A stretch of 64,000 bases of DNA from the NCBI GenBank assembly GCA_012064415.1, contig SSNU01000036.1, forward strand, positions 9,509 to 73,508, given 5' to 3'. Source of the DNA: Gyrodactylus bullatarudis. Its lineage: Eukaryota; Platyhelminthes; Monogenea; Gyrodactylidea; Gyrodactylidae. Each line of letters opens with the position of its first letter. Within the stretch, counting starts at the first letter, position 1. A program made the translations under genes and the position numbers. A model generated the notes under the pieces. It had not been told where the DNA came from and did not search any database. It saw only the letters and a program-made list of their open reading frames with translations. Shown here in pieces: positions 11,401-26,400 of the stretch.

Positions 11401-14400
11401 ATTCAATTTATGTAAAAAATACACAAAGATAAGACGCTATTTGAGTTGATAACTCTTGATAATGATCTTGAGGTTAATAGGTTAAATAGGTAAATAGATC
11501 ATATCGAAGGTCTATTCAGTGTATTCACAAAAAGAGAAGATTATTAGATAATTTTTATTCAATAGAAGTATTTATAAATACGTTTTACACTTGATAAAAG
11601 TTTTTCGAACACACTTTTCATTCATTAGAAGTATTTTTTAATCTTACAAATAATAGAAGTAACTAGAGTACACGTTACAATCAATTGAATAAATTTGGGA
11701 ACATGTTGCATTTGCTCTGGGTCTTTAAGGGCTACAAAACCTTCATTATTTACTAATTTCAAATGATCTAGAATTCTCTTTCTTGATGAATTTTCCGAAA
11801 AAACTAGTAGGAATTATAAACTGTCTCAATCTTACTCAGGATACTATCAAGTAAGATGTGTAGACCCAATCTGTCCGTATATCTTTGAATTCTACAAAAG
11901 CGATGATGGACTATTTCACCAAACTAAAAATTTATCATATCAGTGTGTAAAAGTAAGCGTGAATAGTGTAAAATTTGTATTGAATGAAAATTTCCTAGTA
12001 ATCTTCTATTTTTTGTAAATACACCGAATAGATCTCCTAGTTATTGATGATCTATCTTGTACTTTTTGTAATTATCCCTAAAGAATAATGAAGAGAGTTT
12101 GAAATTTCATAATTGTGAAGCTATGTATCGAAAAGTAACCTGTCCCATGGGCAACCCTTTTGTTAAACTATCACTGTAACAACATTTCGAAATACATTCT
12201 AGATTATTCTACAAAACCAATAGAGAATATGCTTCTTGTTTCGATCTTCTTTTTTATGAGAAGAAGAACTTGAAATTGCTAACAGGGCATAGACAAAGGA
12301 TAGGTGAAACCCAGAATAAAAGAAAATTTACTATTCTCCAAGGATAATTTTAATCGAGCCTCAAGACTCAGGACTGTATAATGTGAGAGGAAATCCCATC
12401 TTTGTGTGATTCACATAGAAAAAGAAATCAACTGTAAGAAATTTTGATATAAAATGTTGAATATAAACACAGAAACGCATTGATAAGAGATAAACATTTC
12501 ATACGACATTTTATATCGATTTATTCAATCTGAAGGAGAGGATTTACGATAATAATTGAAATATTTATGCATGAGTACAAGCAAATTAAAACTGCCGAAC
12601 AAGATGCCTTGGCCACTTAGGATGAGGGGGGCTTGATTGAAAGTTAAAAAAAGTTCAACCTAGCCTAATGGAACCTGCGGAGATGAATTATTGAAGGATT
12701 CGGTTTAAAATTTGGAGAAAAATTAATTCTAGGCTATACGACTGTAATTTTAGGCATGTAAAACAATAGAGTTTTTATTTTCTTTGCAGGAAATACCAGA
12801 ATAATGATCTGTACAATTATTTCATAGCAAGTATCTGAACTACTCTAATTCAAGACCACCAAACTTGAATGTCCAAAAATGGGGAAAGATTTCCCTTTTG
12901 CTGCGTTCAATTTTGCAGATAATTATTGATTGGTGATTTTTACAAGGATCTCAATTTTTTGTTGATTCTAACGGGAGAAAAATTTACTTCTAATCTGTAA
13001 AAGGGGTTAATTTCTGCCTACATGCAATCTACAAAACATCAATCAAGTAAATTGAAAATCTTACAAAAAAAGCAGGTACATTCTATTCAGTAACAAAGTT
13101 TTCAACGAGGAGTAAAATTAATCTAGGAGTATACCAGAAAGTTGATAAAGTTATCATCATAGACTAAATACAAGACATTATATTAGTTGGATGAATGAAT
13201 CCGTTTTCTAATAATACGATTTGAGACATGTGATTCTGTAATGTAATTGCTAGTTAGTAATTACTATAAATGCATGAAAAATTAAAGAGATATCCTTGTA
13301 TAATCATGTTGAATTCAATAATCCAATAGGAAAAAAATTATAAATCTATAGATGTCTCTTTATTGGCCAAATTATCCTTTAAATTGGCCTCAGCAAATAG
13401 GTTTTCAGAAAAACGTTGTTGATATTTGACAAAATTTTCAAAAAACCACTCTTTTTCAAGTAACTATGGTTAGCATCAGTGGAGAGCTATCTTAATGAAA
13501 TATAAATATTCTTGTAGCTTAATAAATTACCTTTCTAATCAGGGGTCAAAAAAGTATTTCAAGTATTTTTATGTTTAAATTCGAGAAGGTGCTGTGTTAA
13601 TTTTTTCATCTTTAGTGTTTTCTAGACGGAAAAAGTGACAATTTTTCATGTCCGGTCACTGATAAGGCGGGCAAATCAGGTTTTTCTTCAGTAAACTAGC
13701 TATACTCTAACTCTTTATGAATATTGAATAATTTTGAGAATAAAAATGTCTAAAAGTTATCAAAAATTGTCTATGTCAACATTGAGAAAGAATGAAACAG
13801 TAATTTATTGAGCAGATATTTCAAAATGTAAACCTGTCATAATAATAATTTGATCCTTTAAATTATTATTGAGTAAATAACTCTGAATTCAACATGTTCA
13901 CAATTCAAATCACTTTTATTATAGGATTTACTTTATCAAGAATCAACCAAATCTATTGAGTAGACCTGACCAACACATGAATTTGTGTCATTTAAGATAT
14001 TTCTGGGTTGCTAACCCAGAGTTGCTGGAGTTAAGAACGAACAAAGTTTGTTTTGGTGAATAAATCTTCATAAATCGGTTCTCTTGAGACTATCGACTTT
14101 GATCCCCTGAACCCGCTAAAGATTGAAATATGACCGATTTTTAACTCTTGAATTCTTAATGAGTGTTCATATTTACAAACCAGATAAAAGACAAAAGATC
14201 AGATGCGAATCATAAAGAGTTAAATTTTACATTAATTATTTCAGTCAAAAATCAAAAAGATAACGAATCAAAAGGGAATATGGAAGATCAACTATAATAA
14301 CTCAAAAGTATCAATGAATAATTAATAGAATAGTCACAAAGGAGGTCACAGACACACAGAGAGACAATGGGGGAATATTTGTCAACGCAAACACAAAGAA

Positions 14401-17400
14401 ATATCATTCTGATAATAATTGGATTAGCAATCCCAATGTGAGCAATAGCGTAATACTTTTTTGAATTATAATTAGATAAAAATAAAAATGGAATTCAGAC
14501 GACAAGGAAATAAAACGAGAATGTGGATTTACAATTCATTCAACAATTTATTGATGGGATAAAAAGAGTTCTAGACAGATAAATAAAACACCAAATTATC
14601 GTTTAAGGAATACGATTGCCATCTTTCTCAGCTCTAGAATAATATAGAGCGAATCTTACGAAAAGGTTTAGTAAATTTTGTGAGCATCAGTAGGATTACA
14701 CAATTTGGGACAAGAATATTCTTGTACAAAATTATCTATTGTAGCTTAACTTATTTCTTAACTAATAAGTTATTAGTATTAACTAATCTCAAATTATCCC
14801 TGACACATTCAGTCTTAATACACTAGTATCAATCTATGGACAAAAAAAGGTATTTGGTTTCGCTACTTATTGGTAATAAGGGAATCAAATTATTACTTAA
14901 AAAAGTATCTTGTTCTACTAATGGAAGGATTAAATATTGATTTCATTCAAAACTTTCTTTAATTTCATTCTAGAAATCAAGATACTTTAGTTAAATGATT
15001 AAGGCTTTGACGATATTTCTTTGTTCATAAGAAAATATTCGGCATTGATATCTCTTTGATCAATCTTTTAATTATAGCCTACTTTATGGATAATCACATC
15101 TGATAAGCTAAACATGAATCAAATTTGAATAAGGAGAACTAATTCGCTTAGAGGGAAACCTTTATTAGTCAATCAATTGATAGAGTCTGGAAATAAACAT
15201 TTAAACTTTAATTAGATGTATGTTAATTACAGGGAAAAAATTTATTTTAGACCAATAGTTGAGATGATAATTTTGTAATTATCATACGTTCTTTCTCTTG
15301 CATAATTCAAAATTTACAATGAAAATATTCATAGGTGCGTAGAAGAAAAAAAATGACGGAGTTAATCAAGAAAGGGATATCATTACTATTCAATGGAAAT
15401 AGAAATTGAGTATTTAAGTATTTTTCATTGAAATATTTTCATAAATTAAGCTTAAATTCTATTCAAAGGTTATATTCAGAACTAAAAGAGTTTGATGGAA
15501 TCTGAACATGAAGATTGAACATAATTTTGAACCAAATCTATATAGTTCTTCAGGCAGCTGTTCTATATAGATTGACTGAAAAAACACTTTGGAATGAATT
15601 ACATTATTACTTTAATAATACTTATTTTCTAAGAAATACTAAACACTTCTTCAGATAGACCAATACAAGCCAGAAGACAATACATGATTAGAAAGTAAAC
15701 GAATAAAGTAATAGTCAATACATATATGTTGGATGGAATCTAGACTATTTTGTGGAATAAATAGAAAGAAGATGGTCGATATCTCAAATACAATTTTGTA
15801 TTTATCATTGGTTAATTTATAAAAAGAATTTTATAAGAGAAATATATATTTCGCCAGGTCTTATCAATCTCTAATCCTGGTTTGATTAAATAATATTTAC
15901 AAAGTTTTTTTATGAATAAAAATTCCTCTTTAATCAAACCAGGATTAGAGATTGATAAGACCTGGCGAAATATATATTTCTCTTATAAAATTCTTTTTAT
16001 AGATTAACCAATGATGAATATCTCCATGGGTCATTCGGATGTATATGTAAGTATACGTGAATATTTAACTAATAATAATTTTGTATTTGTTTCAAGATAA
16101 TAAGTGGGAATAATAAAAATGATTTTTCACATGTTTAATTAAGCCTGATTTAGAACACATGGCTGGAGAAATGCATCAGTTGGACAACCAAATTCTATTC
16201 AATAATGTAATACCGTATTTTTATTGAATTTAAATAAAATTCAGAGTATTAAATACTTCCTGAAGCTATTTTTCCGACTTTTTGCCCCTTAGTTTGGTTA
16301 CTCGAATTTCATTGGTCAGACCCTTTGTGACTCCTGATTGGTCAAAAAGGGCAGACTTTTTCGTACATTAAAAGTACACGATTCACTTTTTAAAAATTTT
16401 GGTTCAACAACTGTGTACTTTACCTGGATTAAAAAATAAGTCGAGTCTGTTATTTGTACAGAGATTCTAATAAAAATTCAGGTAATCTCTATTTGCAATT
16501 TCTTGAAAAATCACACACAAATTGGTGCACATGTACGCAAGAAGTATGAATGTTTAAGAACATTGAAATAATCTCTCACGGTTTCTTGAGTTATAGTTCT
16601 TTTTACAGTCACTAAATTGTTAAGGTAACACTCTTTTTTAACACAGAATGATAAACAGGTGAAAACCAGATTTGAGTATTCAACTTGATCGAGTCTGACA
16701 TTTAATCAAGTGAAGTATTTATCAATAGTATTCATTAGATTAGATTTAGATCAAGCGTAAATCACTTTGATCGCCTAGAGAATTATAAAATATAAAAGAA
16801 AAATTCTAATATAGGAGAAAAATGTATTTTTTCAAGGATTATGAAATAATTATTTCATAAAAACGAGAAATTATTTTTCAAATACAATTAATTATTCTAG
16901 AGATGAAGTACCCACAATAAAAAACACAAGATAAATATGGATCTTCATCATTAATGATACATTTGTATCTTCAATTAAGTATACTTCAATAGAATCGTAG
17001 AAGCCTCACGGTATTTTCTTGGCCTTATCTTAAAAGTCAGTAGGTTAACTTGATAAAAATTTCAAAATCAGATTGCCAATCCACCCCTGCATTCTGCTAC
17101 TCAACACTAGAGCAAAATACTCAGAAAACTAGCAAAGTTAACTCAACATTTGGTGATAAACAGAATCTGAGTATTTGATTGGAAAATTTCTAGTAGCTAA
17201 TTTCGAAATTTAATAGGGTCTGAGATGCAAAATTTATTTCAGAAACCTAGTTTAATATTTTTTGTGAGTTAAAAATGAACTCATCAAGAAAAAAACCAGT
17301 GCTCTTTTACTCAAAATTATAGTTCTGAGCTTCCTAAAGCGTTAAATCATGGAAATACAGTGAGTAAATTCCCAATTTGGAATTATATAAAAAGGAGATG

Positions 17401-20400
17401 TATTGAAAAACCATATTTTACTACCCTGGCCTATGTGAGCTTTTTCACTTTTCTCTCCACTGTTGCTATTTATTGGAGAGTTTAGGTGTTTTTTCAGCTT
17501 ACATATAATTCTAATTTTATTCATCTTTTACTATTTCTTTCATTATTAAGATTGATAGAATCATTTTTGCTGGAATCGTTAATAATTACTCTTAGAAATT
17601 AAACAAGTACATTAGGCTAATACAAATTTTTACAACCTTTACGGCTACGTTTGCTCATTCGATGGAGAATTAAATTTTGTTCTTATATACAAGATCTCAT
17701 CACAATTTTAAATCCGTGTCAAAAAAATTTGAATGAATTTTACTTCGATAATTGATAAAATTCACGTTTCTGAACAATCTGTATGAATTTTTCGTTTTTT
17801 TGCCTTGAAGACTATTACATTTTTTAACCTTGTACATAGAAGCTTTATTACTAAATGTTCACTTGACTTCTAATTCCTCATGAAGATCCTTTCGTCATGA
17901 GAAAATATTTTCGATAGTATTATTACATCAATACTATACTTGGACTCATTGAGAAAAAAGAGATATTTTAGTCGTTTCCTTTTCTACTTTGGGCTACTAT
18001 GGAAAAACTAAAGACGAAAGATATCCCTCATTCGCGATAAATAATGACGGAGAAAAGATTTTTATTCAAGAAAATTCCACTGAATTCATTTATTTATTAG
18101 GGTGGTGGGGATCAACACAGACAGAGAGTTTTATTGGGAAGGATCTTGTGAAATGGATCAACAGAATTATCATTTTTATTCGTCTCGTCAATGAAATTGA
18201 AAATATTTCTATCATTAGCAGATCAGGACGGGATTAGTGATTTTTGACATTTTGAATTTAAAAAAAAATTGGACATTTAACACTTGAAAAGATCCAAGTC
18301 TCAAAATTAGTGAGTGAAGGAGAAATTCTTCATCAATCCCTTTAAACGAAACCTGTGTGTTCAGAAAAACTATTCTATTAATCTTCAATCAGTGTGAGCT
18401 TTTTCACTTTTCTCATCACTGTTGCTAATTGTTGTGGTATTTGAACATACGCCAAGCCTGTCCTTTAAAAGACCTATATGATTTGTATTATTATCTGTCT
18501 TTTATCTTGTTACCCATGAGCGAGGTATTATGGTTCGCCCAACTTAATAAAGTCCCAGCCCAATACGTCTACTCTTCTTACTTGCCCAATACCCATAGCC
18601 TAGTCCATAACACTAATTATTGAAGAGTTTTGGTTTTTTTTCAGCTCATATTAAATATTCCTATGTTTTTCAACTTTAACTATAATTCTTTCGGTATTAG
18701 TAAATTATTGTTTTTAATCAATTTTAAACTCTTATCATTATTCATCATTGATGATGACCCACCCATAGAGAAATGTACATAAGGTGAATAAAAAACCTTT
18801 TCTTTTAAATCTACAAATATGATTTTAAGCTGATTTTCTGTTAAAGATTAAGTGAATCATATCATCGCAAAAAATGAAGTCAAATGTATTTAGAACGTGA
18901 TTTTGGAAACCAATTTGCTGAGGCCTGAAAAAAAACTTTTTATCGTGACGCAATAGCTGTTGATTTTAAATTTGCAATTGTCTGCTCGATATCTCTGTCA
19001 TAGTTTAGAAGAAGAGGAGTTTTAAAAGAAAAATTCATCATTTTAAAATTGTTGAAAAAAACATTCTGAGGAATAAAGCCTTAAAATTAATTTTTAATCA
19101 TACTGCTTGTGATATTCTGTTATTTTTTATTCATTTCAAGCATATTTTAGGGCATATATTTTCGAAAAAAAGGGAATATTATATTAGCATATCTTGGTTT
19201 GCCCTGATAATTATTCAATAATTGAATTAATCAGGTAAATCTAGTCATCTAGTCTATATATATTTAAACAATAAGGAATTGAATAAAACAAAAGATTCTA
19301 TATAATGCAGAGAGACATTTATTTTTCAAAAGAGTTTTCCTACAACAATTAGACAGATGAGCCATTTATCTTGAATAGAATCATTTATATTGTCATTGCA
19401 AAGTTCCCTTAATTCTTGAATATAAAGCTAATTGTTATTGAAGTTGGGTATTTAAGATTTTTACGAAAAACTCGATTTTTTCTTCAAAAATTCGAATATG
19501 CAAAAAATTTTGGAACCCTACTCATGCTGCCCACTTTGACGATTTTAAGAAGAAAAAATGTGGACAACTGAAAATTTTTATTGATTTTAAAGTTGGAGGG
19601 TGATCAAAGGAGTTTTTTCAAGATCAGGATTAGACAAGAAAGCCGAATATACTGATTCAGTTCAAACGCATGACTTCATTATCGTTTGCGAGTCAAATTT
19701 AGATTTTTTGATCATTTAAATTACTTGAAAAAATTATTGAAATTTCGAAAAATCGAAATCCCTCGAAACTGGTGGATCTTTCGAAAATATGTCGGCGATA
19801 TTTTGCTTTTTTGTCTTATTGTGACCATGAAAATCACTTTTTGATCACTCTCTCACTCTGAAACTATCAAAAATTTTCAATTCAAAGTTCGAAAAAATTG
19901 GATTATTTTCAGATTTATTTTTCTTAAGATCGTAAAAATTGGCAACATGAGTAGGATTCCAAAATATCTTTAGCATATTCGATTTTTTGATGAAAAAATC
20001 GATATTTTCTTAAAAATCAACCAACTTTAATTATAAAGACCATTCATAGCTGTAACATTCAGATGATGAAACTAAGGGATATATTTTACTTAAGCATCTA
20101 GAACGAAATAAATGTAGATAAACCAATAAGAGTCTATGTGGCTCTGAAATTACAATGCAGGCTCATGCTATCTATAATAAAATATATGGGGAAATTTCTA
20201 TAATACAGGACCAGTTTAAATTGGAGATTGGAAATGGAATATGAAAAATAAGAATTTCTTCTTTCTACCGGAAAAAATAGGAAACCCTAGAAGAATTATC
20301 TTGATAATATAAATCTTGATCTAGGTATATTATACAGATGATGCATTAGAACGTGTATGTAGAGGGTGGTGGGTAGGCTTTTATACTCCATACATATTAA

Positions 20401-23400
20401 ATGGTATATAAAGTTATATCAAATGAACACATGAGGAAAAGAAGACGTAAGTAGAGAAAAAGAAAGCCAAGAATAATGATAATTGAATAGCACGTGATGA
20501 TTAAAAGTAGAAGAGATTATATAAATTCTACATTGAAAGTCTGTCTTTATATCAAGAAATTCATTATATCATTGGATGCTAGAAATGGAATATTCTTATA
20601 ACATTAACGGCATCTCTCTCTATACTTGGAATAAATAATTAAGATTTTTCTAATCTAATTTGCTACCATTAGATCAATCTGTAATCATAATTTAAAAATT
20701 AAAAGATGAAAAATTAATACATCTCGGTATCATCAGTAGAGCCACTATAAGAAAGGATTAATGAAAAAAATTATTTACAAATTATGAATGAAAAGTAGTA
20801 AAAGGAAAATCAAGAATATGACAAAGGAAATCAAAAACCTTCTCATAACAGGTTAAGTTGAATTTGAGTTTTTGTGAGTTTTTCAATAAAACTTTAAAGA
20901 TCTGGATAGTATAAAAACATGACTAAATTGTTTGAGACAGATGGATATCTCTTAGCAATTTCTATCCATGTTTTTGTGAAGTTTTTAATAGCAATTTCCT
21001 GTCTGTCAAATTCTTAGAGATTTTGCAGGTATTCTAGTTTCAAACTAATAAGATTTTTAAATTTCAATCACTTTTTTTGTGTTTGAAATTCATTCATCAA
21101 TCGGATTTTTTGTAGAGCTATAGAAGAAAACTTCTTAACTAGGCATTTTCTATGATCAAAAGGGAAAAATCTTAGATTTTGTTGTTTTTAATCTTGTATA
21201 ATCTAGTTACAAACCAATGAAAATTGAATTGTACAAAATAACTGGTGAGTAAGGCGAGTGAAATACTTTTTTTCCGAACAATGTTTCGGGTGCAATGCGA
21301 ATCTGTTAGATCAAACTTGAAAATACTGTTTAAGAAATTTAAATTCGAAATTCTTGATTCTCTGATACCCAAAAATCCCATTTTCCCAAACATCTTCAGC
21401 ATATCACAACTTGATCAGAATTTTTACTAGAATATGCAGTGCTGATTAAAAATACAAAAATTTAGATTTTAATCGATTATAGTAAGAAAAAATTCATTGA
21501 AAATAGCTGGCGCTAATTCAAAAATCGGCATTTTCAATTGCGATTTAGGGTTTCTAAGCAAAAATTAAAATATATATATGGTTTAGTAGGAGCTTTTTTT
21601 ACGTTGAAAAATTCTCTTTAAAATAAGGTTTGTACATCCAGATGTTGAAAAATTTGCCTCTCTCTACAGGTGAGTAATTTTTCGAAATAATAATATTTAA
21701 ATGATTTTCAAAATTACTAAAACTGATAAAATCCAATCAAATTTTTATGCTTCAGTAATAAGATTAACGAATTTATAAACATTTAAAAATAACAAAACGT
21801 TTTTTAAATTATTTGAATAGAACTATACCTTTTCAAAGTCTATTTTGGAGCAAGGTAATTTTATGTGGGAGTTGAAATATTCCTTTGTGAAGGTTTGAAA
21901 ATATACTACTTCAACTCCCACATAGAATTACCTTTCTCCATAAATAGACTTTGAAAAGGTATATTTCAAAGGTACTATAAGATTATACTCAAAGAAATGC
22001 CTTACAATTTAGAACTCATTTTGAGGGGTTTATTTTGATTTCTAAAGAAATGCTTAATATTTGAATTTTCACAGAAGAGAGACGTGCATTCATCAAGTAC
22101 TGGATTTTCTAGGCATGAGACGTATGATATTCAAGACAAACTTGGAATATGTCTAGTAGAAACTTTTCAAAAGAGTAAAATAATATTCGATTCTGAGAAG
22201 AGAAAAGAAAGTGTTTGTTTGTAATCCAAACAGAAATCTCTTTTATTAAGAACACAGGTGTTTCCCTTGAATTTGATATTTCTTCCTGTGGGGCATTGTT
22301 TATTTCGAGCAATTCTTTCTTTTTTAACAAACAATTTTTTCCTCAAATTTCAAAAAAATCAGAGAAAAAAGCAAGGCAGAAATATTTTCTCTCGGAATGA
22401 AATAAAAGAACATAAAACTATTCTCGAAGAATTTGAGAATTCATGATTTTTACAAAAGTCCCATCTTTTCAACAAGGGATCAAAGTTTTCTGAAGAATTT
22501 TTGGTGACCTATTCAAAAGGTAGACACTGGTGGTTCTTTCATTATATTAAACTTGAAAGTTGAATTTTTTTGTTTATTTCAAGGTTAAGAGAGGACAATG
22601 TTAATTTTTATTATTGGTGATCCTGAAAAATAACGTTTGATTCCTCTTACACCTCAAGATCGATAAAAAAATTTTCACTCAAAGTTTAAAAAAACCAAAA
22701 AAAAATCGCGCCAGTACGAAATTTAAAATGTCTACAATTTTTTCGTTTCTTAAATCAGCGAAAGATTTCAAAAATTCTTCAAAAAACCTTGATACCTTGA
22801 TGAAAAAATGAGATTTTTATAAAAATAATAAATTCCCAAATTCTCTGATAATAATTATAGTTATTATTATAATAGGTGTAATTCGAGACTGTTCAAGAGT
22901 GCAATGTTATTGTTAGGAGAGTGCTTTGAACTTACACAGAAAAAAAGAATTTATATGCCTTGTTTATCCTTTATTTCAGTTGACAGGATCCTTTTTATTT
23001 ACCAAAAATACAATATCTGGTAGTTTAACGTCAAGCAGAATCAAAGAATACTTCTTTCTAGAACCTGCCATATTTTTGAAATTATAAAAATTTCTACAAA
23101 TGTCATACGTTTTTCGTGATATCATTTGTATTTCGGCAAGAAACTTGATCAAGTTAATTTCGAAGCTAGAAATTTAATTTATTCGGAAACAGATAATGAT
23201 GGTTTATATCAAGATAACTTATTTATGATCTCGAATTATTGTAACATACTTCTATCCGAGTTGATCAAAAAGAATCTTGAAAGAAGTGATAACAAGAAAA
23301 CTTTTATATATTTCGTGGGTTAGAGAGAAGAGGGGGTGAATTTTCCCCATCCATCTCTGGGGTATACCTAAAGTTCTGGAAATTTATTTATTACAGATTA

Positions 23401-26400
23401 TTTGCAAAAATAATAATAATTGTCTAAGAAATTTTTTTTGTAAATACAAAGAACAGGCCTTCTAGTTATTGATGATCTATTTTCTACTTTGGGACAATTT
23501 CATGGAGAAACTTTTACTTTTATTTAATTATCCCGTTTCTACTTCATTGAAAAGTCTAATCTAATAAAGGTAGGATAAAGTTAAGAGTTACGTGCCTCTA
23601 ATTATGATCATATGTGGATCTGTTTTGGATAAAGGGATCGAATTGTGGCCCAGTTATGGTTAAATTCTATAATAATGAGAGTAAAAGATGGATAAAAGAA
23701 TTCTGGTCTCAAATTACAGTTTATACAAAACAGACAAGGAGGGATCGAATTTCAGCCTAGATGGCATTTTAATGAATGCTTCACTTGCACCACCAAGGTA
23801 AGCCTAGAGATTAATGTTTCCCTTTCAATAATAGCTCATAATAAAAACCAACTAACGGAATCACAATTAGTGAGTAATGGCTTAAATTATATTTGAATTT
23901 TAAAGTTATTTTAGAGACTACTAGAATAACATGATTTACCATCTCAAAAGTTGGTGTTAAAGAAACAATGCACACATGAACAATCAAAGAAAATGAAAGA
24001 GTTGCTTTAATTAGATCCATTGATTGTAGACCATCATCAAAGGATATTTAATTATTAAGGAGAAAGTGCTAATCTAAAATCATTATTTAAAATTAAAGGA
24101 AAAGAAGTATTTAAACTTTCTCAACAATTGTCTTGTCTTGATTCACCTACAAAACTCATTTATTAATGAACCAAATCACTCTTTAATATTGGAGATTGAA
24201 ACAAATCTACCAAGACTTCTTCCCATGAATATGAAAGCTTCTGACACTGTATGACCAATGCTCTAGTTGTAGTAAATGATCGCTCGGATTTGAGAGTCAG
24301 GAAAATTCATGTCTTTATTTGAAAAATCAATCGATGAACAGATAAAAATAACTTCTACAGATTTCGCTGAATCTTTTCGTGTATAGTTTATAGTTATTCA
24401 AAATCAAAACAACCTAATAATTTGAGTGATACCAGGAGTAATCCTTTAAGAAATATACATCTTTTTCCTTCGAGTTTAAATATGATTTTCGGAAATATTT
24501 GAAAATTTACGTGAATTATTGATTCATAAAATCATTGAAAAGAGTTCTTATCGTAAAAAAAGAATGGAAAATGAGTGTATTTTATTTAGACTTAGATGTT
24601 TAAATTTAGAATTAATTGTTCTACTATCAACAAGAGGAGAAGACTGTTTGTAAACATGAAATAATTGCAAGGAGGATTTCTCTGGTAAAGAAGAGAGAGA
24701 GAAAGAAAACTTGGTATAATATGAAAGGAAATCGATATCAAATCTAGAAATAATTTCTGCTTTTTACCCAAAATATTCTCCCGTAAATTAAAGGTTGAAT
24801 TTTAAAATTCAATGCACTGCAATTTTGTTACCTTGATTTTGACCTTGTACAATTTCAATCATATTTTAAAAATGTATTTTTATTATTCAAAAAGATTTTG
24901 TAAAAAGTTATGACTTTTACCAGTGTATTTTATGGATAAAATTGATTGGGGATAAATGTAAAAATGACACCTTTTAGTTCTTAGAACAAAAAGTCAAGTA
25001 GTTAAAAGTATTTGTCAAACACAAAATTGAAATTCAAAAATGGAAAAATAAAATAAATTTTAATTTCGTTACGAGTTTTTTAATATTTTTCTTTGATCTC
25101 TGTGAGTGAATTTTCAAAGAATACGTTCATCATATTCAATTGAAAATTGTCATCACTTCTTTCAGAAAAAGGGGACTGTATCTTTTGTTTCTTTAATGAA
25201 AGTTGTTACCATAAATAGAAACGAATGACCTACAGGGGCTTTCTCTTCCTAACCTTTATAAATTCCATTTGGGAAAAAATACGATTTTTCTATGATTTAA
25301 AAGAACTAGAAAGCAATAGACGGACAGAATATCCTTGGTTAGGTCAATTTGAACAAACAAACCCAATGAATTATAAGAGAGGTTATATAAATTGTATTAT
25401 TATCGAAGGGAATTTTATTCCAAAAAATGGAAACACGCAAAAGATGCAAGGGATAAGTGAATTCCATTTGCTGCGTGTAGTTAAAAATTATCCAGAGGGA
25501 AAAAAACTAGGTCAAGAGGAAAGTATTTCAACATGAGAGATGAAAAGTAAAAAAAAGTGAATAGAGAATTTTTGTTTGATTGGTATGTTCATTAAAAAAG
25601 TTTAATTTTTTCTGAAGATAGAAAATTCATGTCTACATATATATGACCCATTGTTCTCGAGCGATAATTTGAATTAGAAGACTTTCTTTCAACTGAAGCC
25701 AACCAAAGTTACTTTAAAGAGGATGATTTTATGATATAATTCAGTCAAATATTTAGAAATTTTAAAATTTGTAATCGCATGCTTGATATGGTTTGAAGAG
25801 CCAAAAATTAAAAGTATTCCTATCTTAGATATTGCAGGGAGAATATGTTCTTTTCGATAGCTGAACCAGAACCCAATAATAAAGAGTATTTTTATGTGAA
25901 TCAAGTACTCACGTCCATCTGCCTGTGTCAGGTCAGTTCTACGGACAAAACCAAGGAAGCCAGTTCTAACAAATTTTCTCTTTGTATCTCCAGTGGCAAG
26001 AACAGCCTTGAGCTGATCGCCACAGCCCATACCGGTGTTGACACCACTTTTTGGTAATTTTTGCGATTGAATCTCACTAGAGTTGCTTGGATTGGCTATA
26101 TATGATAATAATCAAATTAAAGATGAAAAGTCAATTTTTTCGAAGAAAGAAACAAATATATTATCAATATTGATAATATTCAAATTTCTTTAATTTTATC
26201 AATTTAGCCAAATAATTGGCCAAAACACAAGTTTAAATTCATTTAAATTAACAGAAATTACGGAGCTTATTTTTTATTTTTGATTAAATCTAGCCACGGT
26301 AGTGGGAGGGTTTAAAAGTGTTTTTCTGAGTATCAAAGTAATGATTACTTCTCTAAGATAATTCAACAAACCATAATAGTAGTAAATATAATTATTATAA

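Noticed and set aside
22109..22446. Overlapping ORFs on both strands near 22.1-22.4 kb
   Set aside because: No similarity, no splice context and mutual overlap in AT-rich intron DNA.
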